Positions 12,990 through 28,506 of a stretch of DNA of 64,000 nt are shown piece by piece. The position numbers were made by a program, and so were the translations under genes. Source of the DNA: Vanilla planifolia. Taxonomy: Eukaryota; Streptophyta; Magnoliopsida; Asparagales; Orchidaceae. The first letter of the stretch is position 1, and every line of letters starts with the position of its first letter. The notes beneath the pieces are model-generated. The model was given only the letters and a program-made list of their open reading frames with translations. It did not search any database and was not told the origin of the DNA. The stretch spans positions 2,727,527 through 2,791,526 of the forward strand of contig CM043870.1 of NCBI GenBank assembly GCA_023846275.1, written 5' to 3'.

Positions 12990-13210
12990 GAGCGAAAACA
13001 TACCGCAGAACTGAGAAAACCGGCTTCGACGCCGATTCTCCTCATCGACAAACCAATGTTAATAAATTAAGAAAAACGAGACCATAAGTGAGATCGGCCA
13101 AAGGCATACCTCCACGAAGAAGGAGAAAACAGAGCCCTTAACGCCGTTCTGATGGGGGTTGTCGGGGACGATGGGGAGCTTTCGGATCACTTCTTATATA
13201 GCAGCGCCTC
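12990..13210 (-). promoter_or_regulatory. Promoter-like 5' end with TATA box and splice donors (relic gene or ncRNA)
   Basis: This GC-richer patch stands out from its AT-rich surroundings. On the minus strand a TATATAAG box (13193-13200) is followed by a pyrimidine-rich leader and two plausible donors: GGAG|GTATGC near 13111 and TGCG|GTATGTT near 13005. No coding exon follows that could be recognised. It could be the surviving 5' end of a dead gene, or the start of a non-coding transcript. Confidence 0.3.
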
Positions 13211-13859
13211 GCTAGTACTGAAATCACAATAAATAAATAAATAAATATTTCTTTTTTATTTTTATTTATTTTACCATTTAAATAATTGTTTTAAAACAAA
13301 TGACATGTCCAAAAAAGAAATTAATCAACATAGCATGTTTAAGGAATCATTAATGAGAGTGTCATTATGGGAGAAAACATATTAGGAGATTATTCGATAT
13401 AAAAAATAGATTAATTTCATACAAAGTTAGATCACCCTTGCTTATGCATACCAATCCTAATAAACATAACAATATTCATAATACAATATAAAGTTTAATT
13501 ATCGAAGTATATTATAGTTAGTTGTTTTCATCATTTTTCAATTCTAATTATCTTTTGTGCACCTCATCTCAATAATTACTCATCATTTCATAGGTTTTTT
13601 TTTCTCCTCATTGTAGGTTGTTTTTAGAACTTCAACAATTTTTTTTCTTTTTCAAGCCTTGTCACTCTTTTTTGCCGAGAGAGATTCATCAACTTAAGGA
13701 TAATTTGGTTAAAATATATTATTAAATCAAAAGCTTAAACATATGTCTGGAGTCACGCGATTGTATTTTTCAAGCTCTTATGCTATATTTAATTTTCAAG
13801 AATGGACTAATACATATCTCACTTTTATGAATCAATCTATTGCTAAAATGTTATCTAAT

Positions 13860-14098
13860 TCACATAGAACATTGCTTCCTTTTTAACTTTAAAACTTTAA
13901 AATAAATGTCGATTGAACCCACGTGACAATTTTGATAATCATTTAAACATTGCATAAGTGGTTCACATGAGCTTATAAGAAATAAAAAGCACATATACAT
14001 ACCAAGAATTACTCTATTGCATGGAGCATTATATGAATCACCAAAACTCTACTCAAATATGATAAATGACAACAATACCCATTCATGGGAACCACAAA
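13860..14098 (-). repeat. Relic repeat copy B
   Basis: This is a diverged match to about 12200-12455. Both share the order TTTAACTT, AAATGTCGA, GACAA, CATTCAAACA-like, AAGTGGTTCACA-like, ATGAATCAC, CTACTCAAA-like and CATGGGAACCACAAATG-like blocks. It is cut off on the right at 14098 by the TGTAATATCCC end of an LTR remnant. Confidence 0.5.
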
Positions 14099-14835
14099 TG
14101 TAATATCCCAAAATTTTTCTCAACATAATATATTATAAATATTGAATTTAAGTTAATGTACTTATAATTACAAGTATTTGATGAAATAAAGTTATTTTTT
14201 AAAATATTTTTATTTTAAATTAAAATATTATTATATTATTTCTAGTTTGAGAAAAGAGTTGTGATTTCAAATAAAATAAAAAAAATTGTTTCAATATATT
14301 ATTGAAAAAAATCTCTCTATAAGAAACTTAAATATTACAAACATCTTTTTGTAAATTATTGATTTACAAAATGGTAATTTTGTAAAGGAAAAGTTAAGGA
14401 AACAAAGAATATAAGAAAATGATAGAGAGAGAAGAGAAAGGAAAGGAGAAGTTGATGATTGGTTTAGGAGATTGTAAAAACTAATAGAGGATCTAATGTA
14501 GGTACTATTGGAATTAAAAAATATAGAGAAGAAATGTTCTAACAAAAACGATTTAAGAAAGAGTTATTATAAAGAGAGAAAGTAGAAGAGAAAAGACCAA
14601 ATTTGGAAAGTTATGAAATGATTTGATTCTTTTTGTTGAATTACTCTTTTTTAGACACAAATTGGATGGAGTTCTAGCTTTGTATATATTAGAATTGTTA
14701 TTTGAGAGTTTGAGTGAACATAGAGCTGATTTGGAGGGAATTTGAGCTAATTTTAAGTTTCTTGTCTTAATCTTGAAGGCATCGATTAAAAGTATATTAT
14801 TATTAGAGTTAAGTTGGTTAAAAAAAAGGAGAGAA
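14099..14835 (+). mobile_element. Decayed Ty3/gypsy-type LTR remnant (TGTAATATCCC family)
   Basis: The segment begins TGTAATATCCCAAAA, the kind of LTR start seen in plant gypsy elements and repeated at 62169. At 14820-14835 an A-rich/GGAGAGAA purine tract runs into TGTAAGTCCC, which resembles a polypurine tract followed by another LTR start. No pol or gag domain was found. Limits and completeness are uncertain. Confidence 0.4.
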
Positions 14836-15488
14836 TGTAAGTCCCAATGGGTTGAATATATAATAGATATAAAAACCTAATAATCTGATATAAATAGTTT
14901 GATAAAAATCATGAAATTAAGTTGGTAAGAATATAATTATGCATACTTTGATAGAATAAAGTTATTTTTTCTAGAGACATGATATTTATAGATTAAAATA
15001 TCAATAAGTTAAGATGATCTTGAAAAGTATGTCTTAAATTTTTATTTAAACGTATCATTAGAATGATTTCTTCAAGGGAAATCTAATTGTATTGAATTTG
15101 TCTCACTATCATCTACTTCAATGGTCATATATGCATTATACATAAAATTAAGGTTTTAAGGACATCGATAAATATTATACTCATTACATAGTTTAATTGG
15201 TAAAGTATTATGTAGAGTTTATTTGGATTAAAGACAAGCAATAAACACAAGCAAATCAAGTTAAGCTAGATTACAATAAATTTTTAAATTATTTGATTCA
15301 ATTAGTGCCTATGTCCATGCTAGTCAACTTAAATAGTTTTCATTAATAATCTATTATATTGTATCATAGCTTATAAGGGTAAATCTTATGATATCAATCC
15401 CTTTTTGACTAAGCTGGTAACAATACACTTTAAAAAGAAAAAAAATAAAGTAACTCACAATTATTACAACATGTTTTAACACAATAGA
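14836..15488. other. AT-rich spacer, possible further LTR remnant
   Basis: It starts with TGTAAGTCCC after a purine tract, so it may begin as LTR sequence. Nothing else recognisable was seen before the LTR that starts at 15489. Confidence 0.3.
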
Positions 15489-17569
15489 TGTAACAGCCCT
15501 AGTTTTCTCTTATTTGTATTTTTATATTTTTTTTTATAGAAAGAGCTCTGTGAGACGAATCCAACGATATTTAATTTGTAATTTTCGGAGCTCTAATGAA
15601 TAAATTATGAATTTTTGAAGATTTGGGATAAATTTGTAACGTAGAGGATAGATCTGTAATTTTTAAATGTAGGCTTAGTTCAAATCCGATTGGCGGAGGA
15701 TATATTTGCAAATATAAAATTTAGAAGGGGTTTTCTGCAAAAACGTGGTTCACGAACCAAGGGCTTATCGGTTTCGACCGCGTTTATAAAAGGCCGACCC
15801 AGGTGCGTTTGGAAAAGCGTTTCTGCGAAAAACGACGACGAAGAGTTTGCTGGAGTGCGACGGCGAGATTTCGGAGAACATCTTAAAGAAGTTTCTGCAC
15901 GCTACATTAACATCCAACGAGGATTCCGTGAGCATTGGACGCGACAGTAACGGCCGGCGAGGATTTCCGGCACGCGACAGTGACGGCCGGCGAAGGTTTC
16001 CGTAAGGTAAGAAATAATTTTTTTATTCGTCGTTAGGGTTACGTAATTTTTTCGGTGAGCGGGGGAGACCGAGAGGCGGAAGCCGAGCCGGATTCGATCG
16101 ATTCAGCACATGAAACGGCCGATCCAGCGCCGGCGAAAGATTTCGGTTTCGCCGGACGCGAGAGAGAGAGGGGGGACGGCGTGAACAGGTCCAGGCTTTG
16201 GACCGGGTTACGCTGTTGAACCGGATGTCGAGGCGCGCGGTCCAGCACGCCGAGCGTCTGGTACAGCGCCAAGCACGCGCGGTCCAGTGTCGGGCGCGGG
16301 CGGTCCAGCGCCCGCGTAAGCCAGATTTATTTTTAGAAAAAAAGCCGTTTGGAAAAGCTTTTAGAAAGCTTTTTCTGCGCGGGCGGTCCAGCGCCGAACG
16401 TGCGCGCGCGGTCCAGCGGGCGGTTCAGTGCCGCGTAAGCCCATCTTTTGGGATTATTTTGGGGTGTGTTTGGGAAAGTTTTTAGAAAGCAATTTTGACT
16501 AATAAGCATATTTAAATTAATTATTTTTGTAGTTTACGGGCTTATAGGACATCAAGAAGAAACAGAAGTGAGTAAGACAGTTGGTACAGCAAATTCAGGT
16601 AGATAGATTTCTAACCCTGTGATGTAGCGCATTACTATGTATTTGCTTTACATGATTTTCTTTCAGTTACATAGTGTTTGGCTGTTCTATATGTTGATGT
16701 TTCTTTCATTTGCATGACAACTAAAAAGTGAAGAAATAATATGGTACAATATGCTAAAGAAAGGGATGAAACAATATAGCATGAAAGGACTTTTGATATG
16801 GTATGGGTTGATGTTTGGGAAATGACAAATATATAAAAATGGATTCCCAGAGAACATTATCCTCACCACTAGGCTCAGCGTGTGGGATCGCAGGGTATCG
16901 ATCTTCGGATCAGATATCTGCCTAGTGTTATGTGCTATGACTCCATGATGATTACACCAGGCTCAGCGTGTTGGATCGCAGGGTATGGTACCATACCTGC
17001 CTGGTGGCACTAGGCTCAGCGTGTTGGATCGCAGGGTATCGATCTTCGGATCAGATATCTGCCTAGTGTTATGTGCTTGGTTGGATGCCGGCTATAGGAC
17101 AGTCATTGATGATTGGATCCAAAGGATAATGCGTCAAAGGGAATTGGGCCCGGTAATAAGCACAATATAAGGAACTTGTATTTCTTTATGGCTTTCATTT
17201 GGCATTATCTTATATGTATGTATGACATTCATCTTTACTGTTAATGGTATTTGTTATGCCTTTTATTTTCTTGGTTAAATATGTGGATTTATCTACTGAG
17301 ATTTATAAAATCTCATTTAGTGCTTACATCACAGGTCATGAAACCACTACACCGAGAATTGGGAATGATGCTGTTACAGGAGAGCCCTTTCCAAGAGATG
17401 TGTGAGAGGGAAAATTTTAGTGTGATTAAATGTTTAAAAACATGTCTTTATATATATACTTTGGATTTTGAGTTAGTGTTTGTCTTACCGTCGGGTCCCC
17501 ACCTTTGGTTTGTTTATTTGTCCTCACTTAAATGCTGTATTTGGCGACTCTGATGATAACTTTGTGACA
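15489..17569 (+). mobile_element. LTR of a Ty3/gypsy-type element, followed by an initiator-Met PBS-like site
   Basis: The segment starts TGTAACAGCCC and ends TTTGTGACA. It is followed after three bases by TGGTATTAGA at 17573, close to the tRNA-iMet primer-binding motif TGGTATCAGA. A TATAAAAGG box sits at about 15785, so U3 would be ~300 bp and R-U5 very long. A GC-rich part (15760-16480) holds repeated GCGGTCCAGC words. Three hairpin units lie at 16867-17068. The ORFs inside are incidental. No gag or pol follows on the right, so the element is truncated. The 2,081-bp length assumes both termini are read correctly; no target-site duplication was confirmed. Confidence 0.6.
16867..17068. repeat. 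Three hairpin-forming repeat units inside the LTR
   Basis: Units lie at 16867-16927, 16955-17006 and 17008-17068. Each is bounded by an inverted repeat. Units 1 and 3 have CACTAGGC paired with GCCTAGTG; unit 2 has CACCAGGC paired with GCCTGGTG. The inner stem starts GCAG and closes CTGC in all three. Units 1 and 3 cap it with GATC-TTCG-GATC, while unit 2 is a near-perfect GGTATGGTACCATACC palindrome. The change T-A to C-G on both arms of unit 2 is compensatory. Confidence 0.8.
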
Positions 17570-17572
17570 TAA

Positions 17573-21558
<3,986 letters not shown>

Positions 21559-21620
21559 GTTTTTTGAGAAGAAACGATATTGAGGGAAATCGCGAACTTC
21601 GCTTAGGAAAAGCCCTAACG

Positions 21621-22238
21621 ATGGTTTGCATCCGGCAAGCGACGATGGACGATCTCCTTGAGATGCAGGCGTGTAACCTGATGTGTCTCCCGGAGAACTA
21701 CCAGATGAAGTACTACTTCTACCACATCCTTTCGTGGCCACAGCTGCTTTACGTCGCGGAGGACTATGGCGGCAAGATCGTCGGCTACGTCCTCGCCAAG
21801 ATGGAGGAGGAGTCTTCCGAACCGTGTCACGGCCACATCACATCTCTCGCCGTCCTCCGCACCCACCGCAAGCTCGGTATAGCGACCAAGCTCATGAACG
21901 CGGCGCAGAACGCCATGGAGGGAGTCTTCGGTGCCGAGTATGTGTCGCTGCACGTACGTCGAAGCAACCGTGCCGCGTTTAACCTTTACGCATCGACTCT
22001 GGGTTACAAGATCCATGATGTGGAGGCCAAGTACTACGCTGATGGGGAGGATGCTTATGATATGAGGAAGCAGCTAAAGGGGAGACAGCAACAGCAGCAA
22101 ATTTCTCGTGGACACCATCACCATCATCATCATGGAGGAGGGTGCTGCTCTGGGGAGGCTAAGCTGGTTGGTACTGGTTCTGGAGCCGCTGCTTCCTCAG
22201 AAGGAAAAGATTCCTCCATGGAGAACAAAGGTTCATGA
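21621..22238 (+). CDS. NAA10: N-alpha-acetyltransferase catalytic subunit NAA10 (NatA)
   Basis: A single exon encodes 205 aa from the start MVCIRQAT, the conserved N-terminus of plant NAA10. An in-frame ATG 57 nt upstream is less likely, because it adds 19 residues foreign to the family. The GNAT fold spans residues 1-150. [10 protein letters not shown] (23-32) is the substrate-side segment. The acetyl-CoA loop is R83-x-x-G86-x-A88, followed by [11 protein letters not shown] and the [10 protein letters not shown] tail. NAA10 pairs with NAA15 on the ribosome and acetylates N-termini exposed after Met removal. The C-terminus is low in complexity: five Q, then seven H, then GGGCCSG. A similar His-rich tail occurs in Arabidopsis NAA10. 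The gene is GC-rich in contrast to its flanks and shows no lesion. Confidence 0.95.
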   Translation: MVCIRQATMDDLLEMQACNLMCLPENYQMKYYFYHILSWPQLLYVAEDYGGKIVGYVLAKMEEESSEPCHGHITSLAVLRTHRKLGIATKLMNAAQNAMEGVFGAEYVSLHVRRSNRAAFNLYASTLGYKIHDVEAKYYADGEDAYDMRKQLKGRQQQQQISRGHHHHHHHGGGCCSGEAKLVGTGSGAAASSEGKDSSMENKGS

Positions 22239-23700
22239 TTAATATATGATCTTGCACTGTTATCCCTTGGAGAACTATTGGTCTGCTCTATTTTATGACT
22301 ATAAACCGCGCCATGGAGAAATCTTTTCTCCTCTTAAGGGTCGACTTCGTTGAGTTCGGATATCGTTTTTTGTCTTCAGCTTGTGATGGTTGTAATGGAA
22401 AAACTGTTGTTTCGGTTGATTTGGCATGTAGTGGCAACAGTTGGGGGAAACTCAGTGCTTTGTTCAAAGAGTTATGGAAACATTGGTGCAAGGAAATGGA
22501 AAACAATCTCATATTTTCAGATGATTGCTGCAGATTTAATTAATTGTCAGGCCATGAATTTATTTGATTTCGTTTTTTCTCACTTCCACTAAATGCACTG
22601 CATCTTGTGTTTTAGGATTAAATAAGTTCCCTATTCTAATTGTGAACCTTTAACATGTTTTTACTGGAATTATTCTTGCTGTGTGTTTGGCGAGGTTCAA
22701 TTTCTTGTAGGATCAAACAGTTCTTTGTTTCTTCTATTAGGTACCTGATTATCTCCATAACTATCATCTTTATTTTATTGGTTGATTCTATGTTTGGCAA
22801 TCTTGAATTTTTCAACTCCTTAACTAGTTCTAGTGGTCATTCCTGATAAAATACAGGAGACATTTGTACAGAATTCTTGGTTGTTTTGTTCCTTGTAGAG
22901 CAACGTTCATGATCATGTTTGCCTTGGTAGATAATATCAATGCTTACTTCTTATGATGGCTTGTTTTTTGTGTATCCTTTGGTGGGAGATAAGATAATTT
23001 AATGTGTAATGAATTTTAAAGCAATTCCATGCCCTCATTTTGTTATGTTTCGTTGCTGGGAGTTTTGATGTGTTGTATGAAATATAATCATTGTAAATCT
23101 TGAGGTGTACAAGTTGTTGTTTTGTAGATTGGTTATTGTTTTGTTAAATGACTATGGAAATATAGCATGAGAAAAGTAGTTGTGTATGAATCATCTCAAG
23201 GCAATAATGATTAGTAGCTATTGCACGCTCAGTTTATATTCTTAAAATTGGCTTACAAGGATTGATGACAAAATCAAGTTTGTTGCCAAAAAAATTGCTA
23301 CTTTTTTTAATATATTGCCCATATTGTTGGCAATGGGTTGTTTCAGTCAAAACCAATGCATATCTCAAATCATATAACATTATATTTAAATTAGAATTAT
23401 ACTGAATACATCTTGAATTTACTAAACTTATGTCATACCCTATTTGTCTCAGGTCCAACATACCATGCAAAACTTGAATAGTGATGGTTATGCGGTGTGG
23501 TTTTGAGTTCATTTAGGCTTATCCTTGCACTACTTTATGCTCATTTATTCTTGAGCTAGGCATGCTTGATCCAGCCTCTAGACCATTTTCTTGACCTTGT
23601 ACTTGACTTATCCTGACCCAAACTGAAGTTGAAATTGGGATGGATTGAGAGGGTTGAGCTGTTGAACTATCTTACACACCTTTTTATTGTTTGGCTTTGA
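22239..23700. other. 3' flank of NAA10 and spacer
   Basis: The first few hundred bases are T-rich with moderate complexity and probably include the NAA10 3' UTR. Overlapping ORFs on both strands at 22288-22543 match nothing recognised. No other feature was seen. Confidence 0.4.
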
Positions 23701-25079
23701 AATTTCATGTGTTTTTTTGATGTAGAGGGCAAGGAGAGGACTTATGTTCAAAGATGTATAGATGGAGTGGTTATCAAGGTGTTTGTAATTTTTTTTGTTT
23801 ATTCATATTGAGAGTTGCTGAAACTAGCATATTGGAAGATCAATTGGCCAAAATAACCATGAATAGCTATAATATTATAGTTTTATTATTTTTGACAAAA
23901 ATCTATAACATTCATTAGTGGACTCATTTTTAGTGGTTTTCTTGTCAAAATTCTTTTTGAGCAATTATGAATTTACGAAATTTAAATAATAAATTAAATA
24001 TTATTTGTATTATATACTTGAATAACCCTAATACATCTTTCCTTGAAATCTTGATTTTGTCATTGCATTTGGTAGTTCCTATTTTGTTCTTCTTTTGCTT
24101 GGGCCATCCAAAGCCCCAACCCTAATCTCTTCATTGCTGTGCCATTCATTGTTGTGCGACCATTGAAGCATCTCAAGGGGGACTCAACACTGTTTGTCTA
24201 GTGATCTTCATGTCATGTGGGTTTTACCTGAAACTCTTATCCCTACAAGTTCTAGCTCCATCATTGTTGATTCCTTGGTGGGATTGTTGCGAGGGGGGAG
24301 AGAGAGAGAGAGAGAAGAATCGTTGAGGATCTGACAGGTTGATTTGAAGGGAAGATGTTGTGGGAGATTTTTGGCAAGGGGTTGGAGCCATGCTGTGAGG
24401 TGGGAAAAATGTGATAGAAATATAAAGTGCCAGGAGGTGAGAAAGAGGAGAACCAAGGAGAGAGAAAGTATAGCATGGATATCAAGGAGAGAGAAAAGCA
24501 AGAAAAGAAGAAGTTTACGTGTGAAATGCAAAGTGAACATGGAGTTATCCAATACTGCATTAAGCCTAGTAGATCCAATACATTTAAATTATAATAGTGT
24601 TATGATACATGCTCCATGTATGAGTGCAGCGCAGGAAAGAGGAAGAAGAGAGCTGAATTTTGAACTCTTTTGACTTCAAGATGGGCATTTGACACTTACA
24701 CATATGTCTATTTGATATATTGAGTTAATTATAGAATAGTCATGTGTAGTCATGATGGTTAATGTATTATTGTGTGTTACCATGATTTGAGATTTATATG
24801 ATGCTTCAGCCTTATGTAGACATTCTAACACTTTTGTAGTATGTATGCATATATTGGTGATTGCATGACTTAGTCTTGTTTCAAAATCTTGGCACAGTTG
24901 TTATACGATATGCTAATGTTTATATTGCTGTGCATGCTGTACTTATATCGTTATATTTTATGATAAACATAATCTGTTGTACTAACTGTGGTGTGGGACA
25001 CAAGGTTACACAAATGGCTAAAGACTTGTATTAAGATCAACATTTTTATACTCATGAGGCATGCAAGTCAAACAATAAG

Positions 25080-25330
25080 AAAAGTGGCCTTGTTCATGTG
25101 AGGGAATGTGTGACACCCTATGGAACAATTAGGCTTGTTTATGCAAGGGAGTTTATGAAACTCTATGGAAAAAATAGTAGTTTGGTACATTGAAGGTTGA
25201 GAATCTCGTGGGATGGAAAGTGACTTTGTTTATTTGAGGAGTTGTGGATTCCTATGGGACAAAAAGGTGGCTTGTCTAGGTGAGGAGTTGGGGTACATTC
25301 TATGGGGTGAAAAAAGTGGCTTGTTAACAT
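25080..25330 (+). repeat. Irregular tandem repeat, ~45-65-bp units
   Basis: About five units share GTGGCTTGTTTATGTGAGG and a following CCTATGGGACAAAA motif. Spacing is uneven and divergence high. Similar arrays occur in LTR leaders of plant retroelements. Confidence 0.6.
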
Positions 25331-25952
25331 GAAATAAAATAAGAAAGATTTTCAGAATTGTTCATTAAATAAGAAAGAAAGATGAAAATACCCTAAGTAT
25401 ATAATGTTCATATAGTATGAACCCAATATTTTTTTTGTTTTTACGTATTATTATTGTATTATTTTGCCCATCAGGCTTGTGATGATGGCTCAGCCTATGT
25501 TTTGGCACTTATTAGTTGCAGGTGTATTAGATTGATTTTTGGATGCTCAAAGGTTGGGGTGAGATGCTTATTAGTTAGATGTAGTAATGAGCATACTCCT
25601 GTAGAGTTTAATTTGTATGTATATGAAAAATGGATCAAATACAATGGAGATTTTGTTTCTTTAAAATTTAGAATATAGAGAAAAAAATATTAAAAGATCG
25701 TGAGATTGTGGAAAATAGCTCTTATGTATGTGTTTTGTGGTAGAGAATATCACAGATTGAGATGGAACTCTAAACACATACTCATACAGTGAGCTTAATT
25801 TTTTCTGTCAATCATACCCTCCCCATTATGGGTGGGTCATGTTTGGTGGGATATTGTAGAATTTTTGTCTAGATTTTCATCAATTGAAGTTTGTTGGAGA
25901 GTGTAGAAATAAATTTACTTAAAGGTAGGTGGTGATTTTATTGGGAGAAATG

Positions 25953-26082
25953 AAGTTTATCAAAAGAATTGTCTTTTTTTTAATTAAAGTAACCAAGTAT
26001 TAAGACATACAACACTTAAGTTTATCAAAAGAATTGATTCTTTAATCAAAGTAACCAAGTATTAAGACATACAACATTTAAA
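25953..26082. repeat. 65-bp direct tandem duplication
   Basis: Copy 1 starts at 25953 and copy 2 at 26018, both with AAGTTTATCAAAAGAATTG and ending AAGACATACAACA. Only a few differences separate them, mostly in a T run, so this is younger than its surroundings. Confidence 0.9.
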
Positions 26083-27230
26083 TTACTTGATTCAAATAGC
26101 ATATTTCTTGTCGATGACTTGGATGAGGAGATATTAATAGTATAACTTTGAAACTTCTAGGTTATGGGTACAAGAAATATGGTGTGTAAACTCAATAGTT
26201 ATTAAGAGTTTCAATAATTAGTATGTAATTCTTTTACTTTTGACATGTTTACAAGATCAAGCATTGAGAAGATCCATGCATTTGATGAAACCATAGTCGA
26301 AGGATTTGAAATAAAGGATTAAATGGTTGCATGGCAAATATTTCCTATGTATTATTTGTAATAAGCTAGACATGGTTTGTACACCATGGTCTGTACTAAG
26401 CTAGACATCATTTGTGCAACAGGACTTGTCATCTAATACGTGGCTAGTGTAGGATGAAAGCATTGAGAAACAGTTAAATGATTTCTTAGGTCTTTGATAG
26501 AAATGTTGATGCAGATTTATGCAATTTTAAAACAATGTAATTTCTTAGTTCATTTTCGTTTAGAAGCTAGCAAGATAATGAGATGGCTTAAAAATCCTTT
26601 AAAAGAAGCTGGAAAAGAGCAATATAAGTGTTTTGTCCTATAAAGAATCCCTTGTTTTATTCTAGGATGAAGATCATCTAAGTCAAGTATTGTTAGGACA
26701 GATTCCAAGCTGCAAAGTTCCTTCTATTATTGTAAGAGTGAAATTGTAGGAGAAATTTGTTCTCTTTAAAGTTCTAATTAAGATCTTTCAAAACTAGGTT
26801 ATAGTTTTTCACTCCTATTTGAACTCTACCAACTTGTTGAATAGAAATCAATTCTGAGAAAAACCTTTGTTTTAGGTTCATCTTTGGCTATGTTGATTAT
26901 TGCAATCTTGGAAATGTAGCTAGTGAGGAATCTAATTCCAAATGCAGTTGTCATTGAATTGGACTCAACTACAGCCATTGCAACAGTTCAACAGCTAATT
27001 ATGTCTATAGCCTAAGCTTGGGGTATGAATTCTTGTAGAGTATCTCATATAAGATACAAAAGAAACATTACAGTTGATTAGGTAGTTTACTAAGCTCTTC
27101 TTATATGGTTTTGTTTAGGATTAGAGAAATATCGCTTATCAATCTGTTACAATGACATCTTTTTGTGAAATTTTTATACGAACCTTCGTAAAGGAGTGTG
27201 TGATGTAGGTTTTGGTCATTACTTTTATCA

Positions 27231-28506
27231 AGGATGTCGGGTTTTTCATATAAATTGTCTTCTTCTTTTGCACTAATCTGTCCTTTCTTTCTTCTATGTG
27301 ATGTCAACTTTGTACTTGTGGATAACCAAGCTCAAAAGATTCATCTCTCCGACCATCTCGAGTTCGCATGCAACTCGATCGTCGACGTCTCAAGCATGGT
27401 GCTCCTTTCCCCCCAGCATGTATAATATCCAAATTGCATGTGAGCTGGAGTTGCTTAACAATTCCCAAAATCTTTACCAAGCTGATAGTCTTCACCAAAG
27501 ATTGTGTGGAAGTTTGCAGTCAATTGAAACCCTAAGCAGATTGATGGATTCAGATTAGTTTACATGTGTTAATTAGCATCAGGTCTGAAAATTGCTTGTG
27601 CTTTGCTTGACATTTCTTGATCAAATGAAAGGGAATTGGGTTTTGTTTGAATGATTTCTTGAAGTTTTCTTTCTTTTTGTTTATCCAAGAGAAATCGGAA
27701 ATTGGCATCAAGCAGCTGTTGAAATCTAGGGTTTTTGTTAGGGTTTTTGGTGTGTCATGAGTAACAATGGATCAGTTTGTGAGCTGAACAAGATTGAATA
27801 ATGCACAGTTATATTTGTTTGGGAAGGTTGCCATGGATTGTTGGAAAGTTTTTAGAATTTTTTTTTTAATTTTGGTTTGTTTGACAATACTTAAAAAATA
27901 ATTTTTAATTTTTTTAATTAATTAATTTAATATTTAGTAACAATTATTTTAAACATAAGTTATTGATTCCTCAAAAAATAAGTTAAAAATGTAGGAAGTT
28001 TCTTAAATATGAAAATAATGTAACCAATTTTCTAGTCTTTAAATAAATTTTTTATAATAAATAATTGAAAGAGAAATATCTCTAATTGTAAAAAGATAAA
28101 TTAAAAGTAAATTTTATTTTATTATTGGTTTATAACTACTTAAAAAATGTCGCTCATCTACCGCTTTAGTAGGCAAACTTCACGTGTGCTACACCGCTTT
28201 AGTAGGCAAGTTTTATTTTAATTTAAGTATTAGGATTTATTTAACTAAATATTATTAAAAAATAACATATATAAATATATACATATTTATTTATTTATTT
28301 ATTTGTATACTATATTAAATAAATAATTTCGACGTCCCAATCATCTCTATCGGTGCCCTAAAGGCCCTACAGAATTCTGAACCGATAAATAAAGGTCTAC
28401 GCGGCAAAGGTGGCATATTTGTTTTTTTTTTTCCCAGCGCCAAGTCTTCTGCTTGCGTCTCAGGTGGTCTCTACGCTTTCTCAACCTCTTCCCCATCTTA
28501 CATGAG
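27231..28506 (+). promoter_or_regulatory. Upstream region of the MYB gene
   Basis: A GC-richer patch at 27330-27420 stands out but has no recognisable product. Two telo-box-like TAGGGTTTTT motifs are at 27728-27752. An 18-bp direct repeat, ACCGCTTTAGTAGGCAA, occurs twice at 28158-28210. The 5' UTR likely starts near 28430. Confidence 0.4.

Larger units (their letters stand above)
23700..27230 (+). mobile_element. Cluster of decayed LTR-retroelement fragments
   Basis: No intact domain survives. Evidence is indirect: a (GA)n tract at 24298-24325, LTR-like leader text at 24050-24200, irregular tandem units at 25080-25330, and GATGATGGCTCAGCC- and GGTTGGGGTGAGATGC-type words at 25480-25570 that resemble gypsy LTRs. 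The stretch 26350-26890 resembles a copia LTR. Boundaries and families are not resolved. Confidence 0.35.

Noticed and set aside
15690..16485. ORFs in the GC-rich part of the LTR
   Set aside because: They reflect the leader sequence and GCGGTCCAGC repeats of the LTR, with no gag or pol similarity.
16867..17068. CRISPR-like appearance of three spaced repeats
   Set aside because: This is plant nuclear LTR sequence. There are only three units, they are hairpins with short joins, and there are no cas genes.
21564..21620. Upstream ATG extending NAA10 by 19 residues
   Set aside because: MVCIR is the conserved family start, and the extension lies directly next to the TA tract.
22288..22543. Overlapping ORFs on both strands after NAA10
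   Set aside because: Translations match nothing and the place fits the NAA10 3' UTR.
24208..24673. ORFs on both strands around the (GA)n tract
   Set aside because: They are driven by GA/CT-rich composition and carry no recognisable domain.
27298..27558. Possible small gene in a GC-richer patch
   Set aside because: Both strands have short ORFs with no family resemblance, no splice logic and no promoter evidence.
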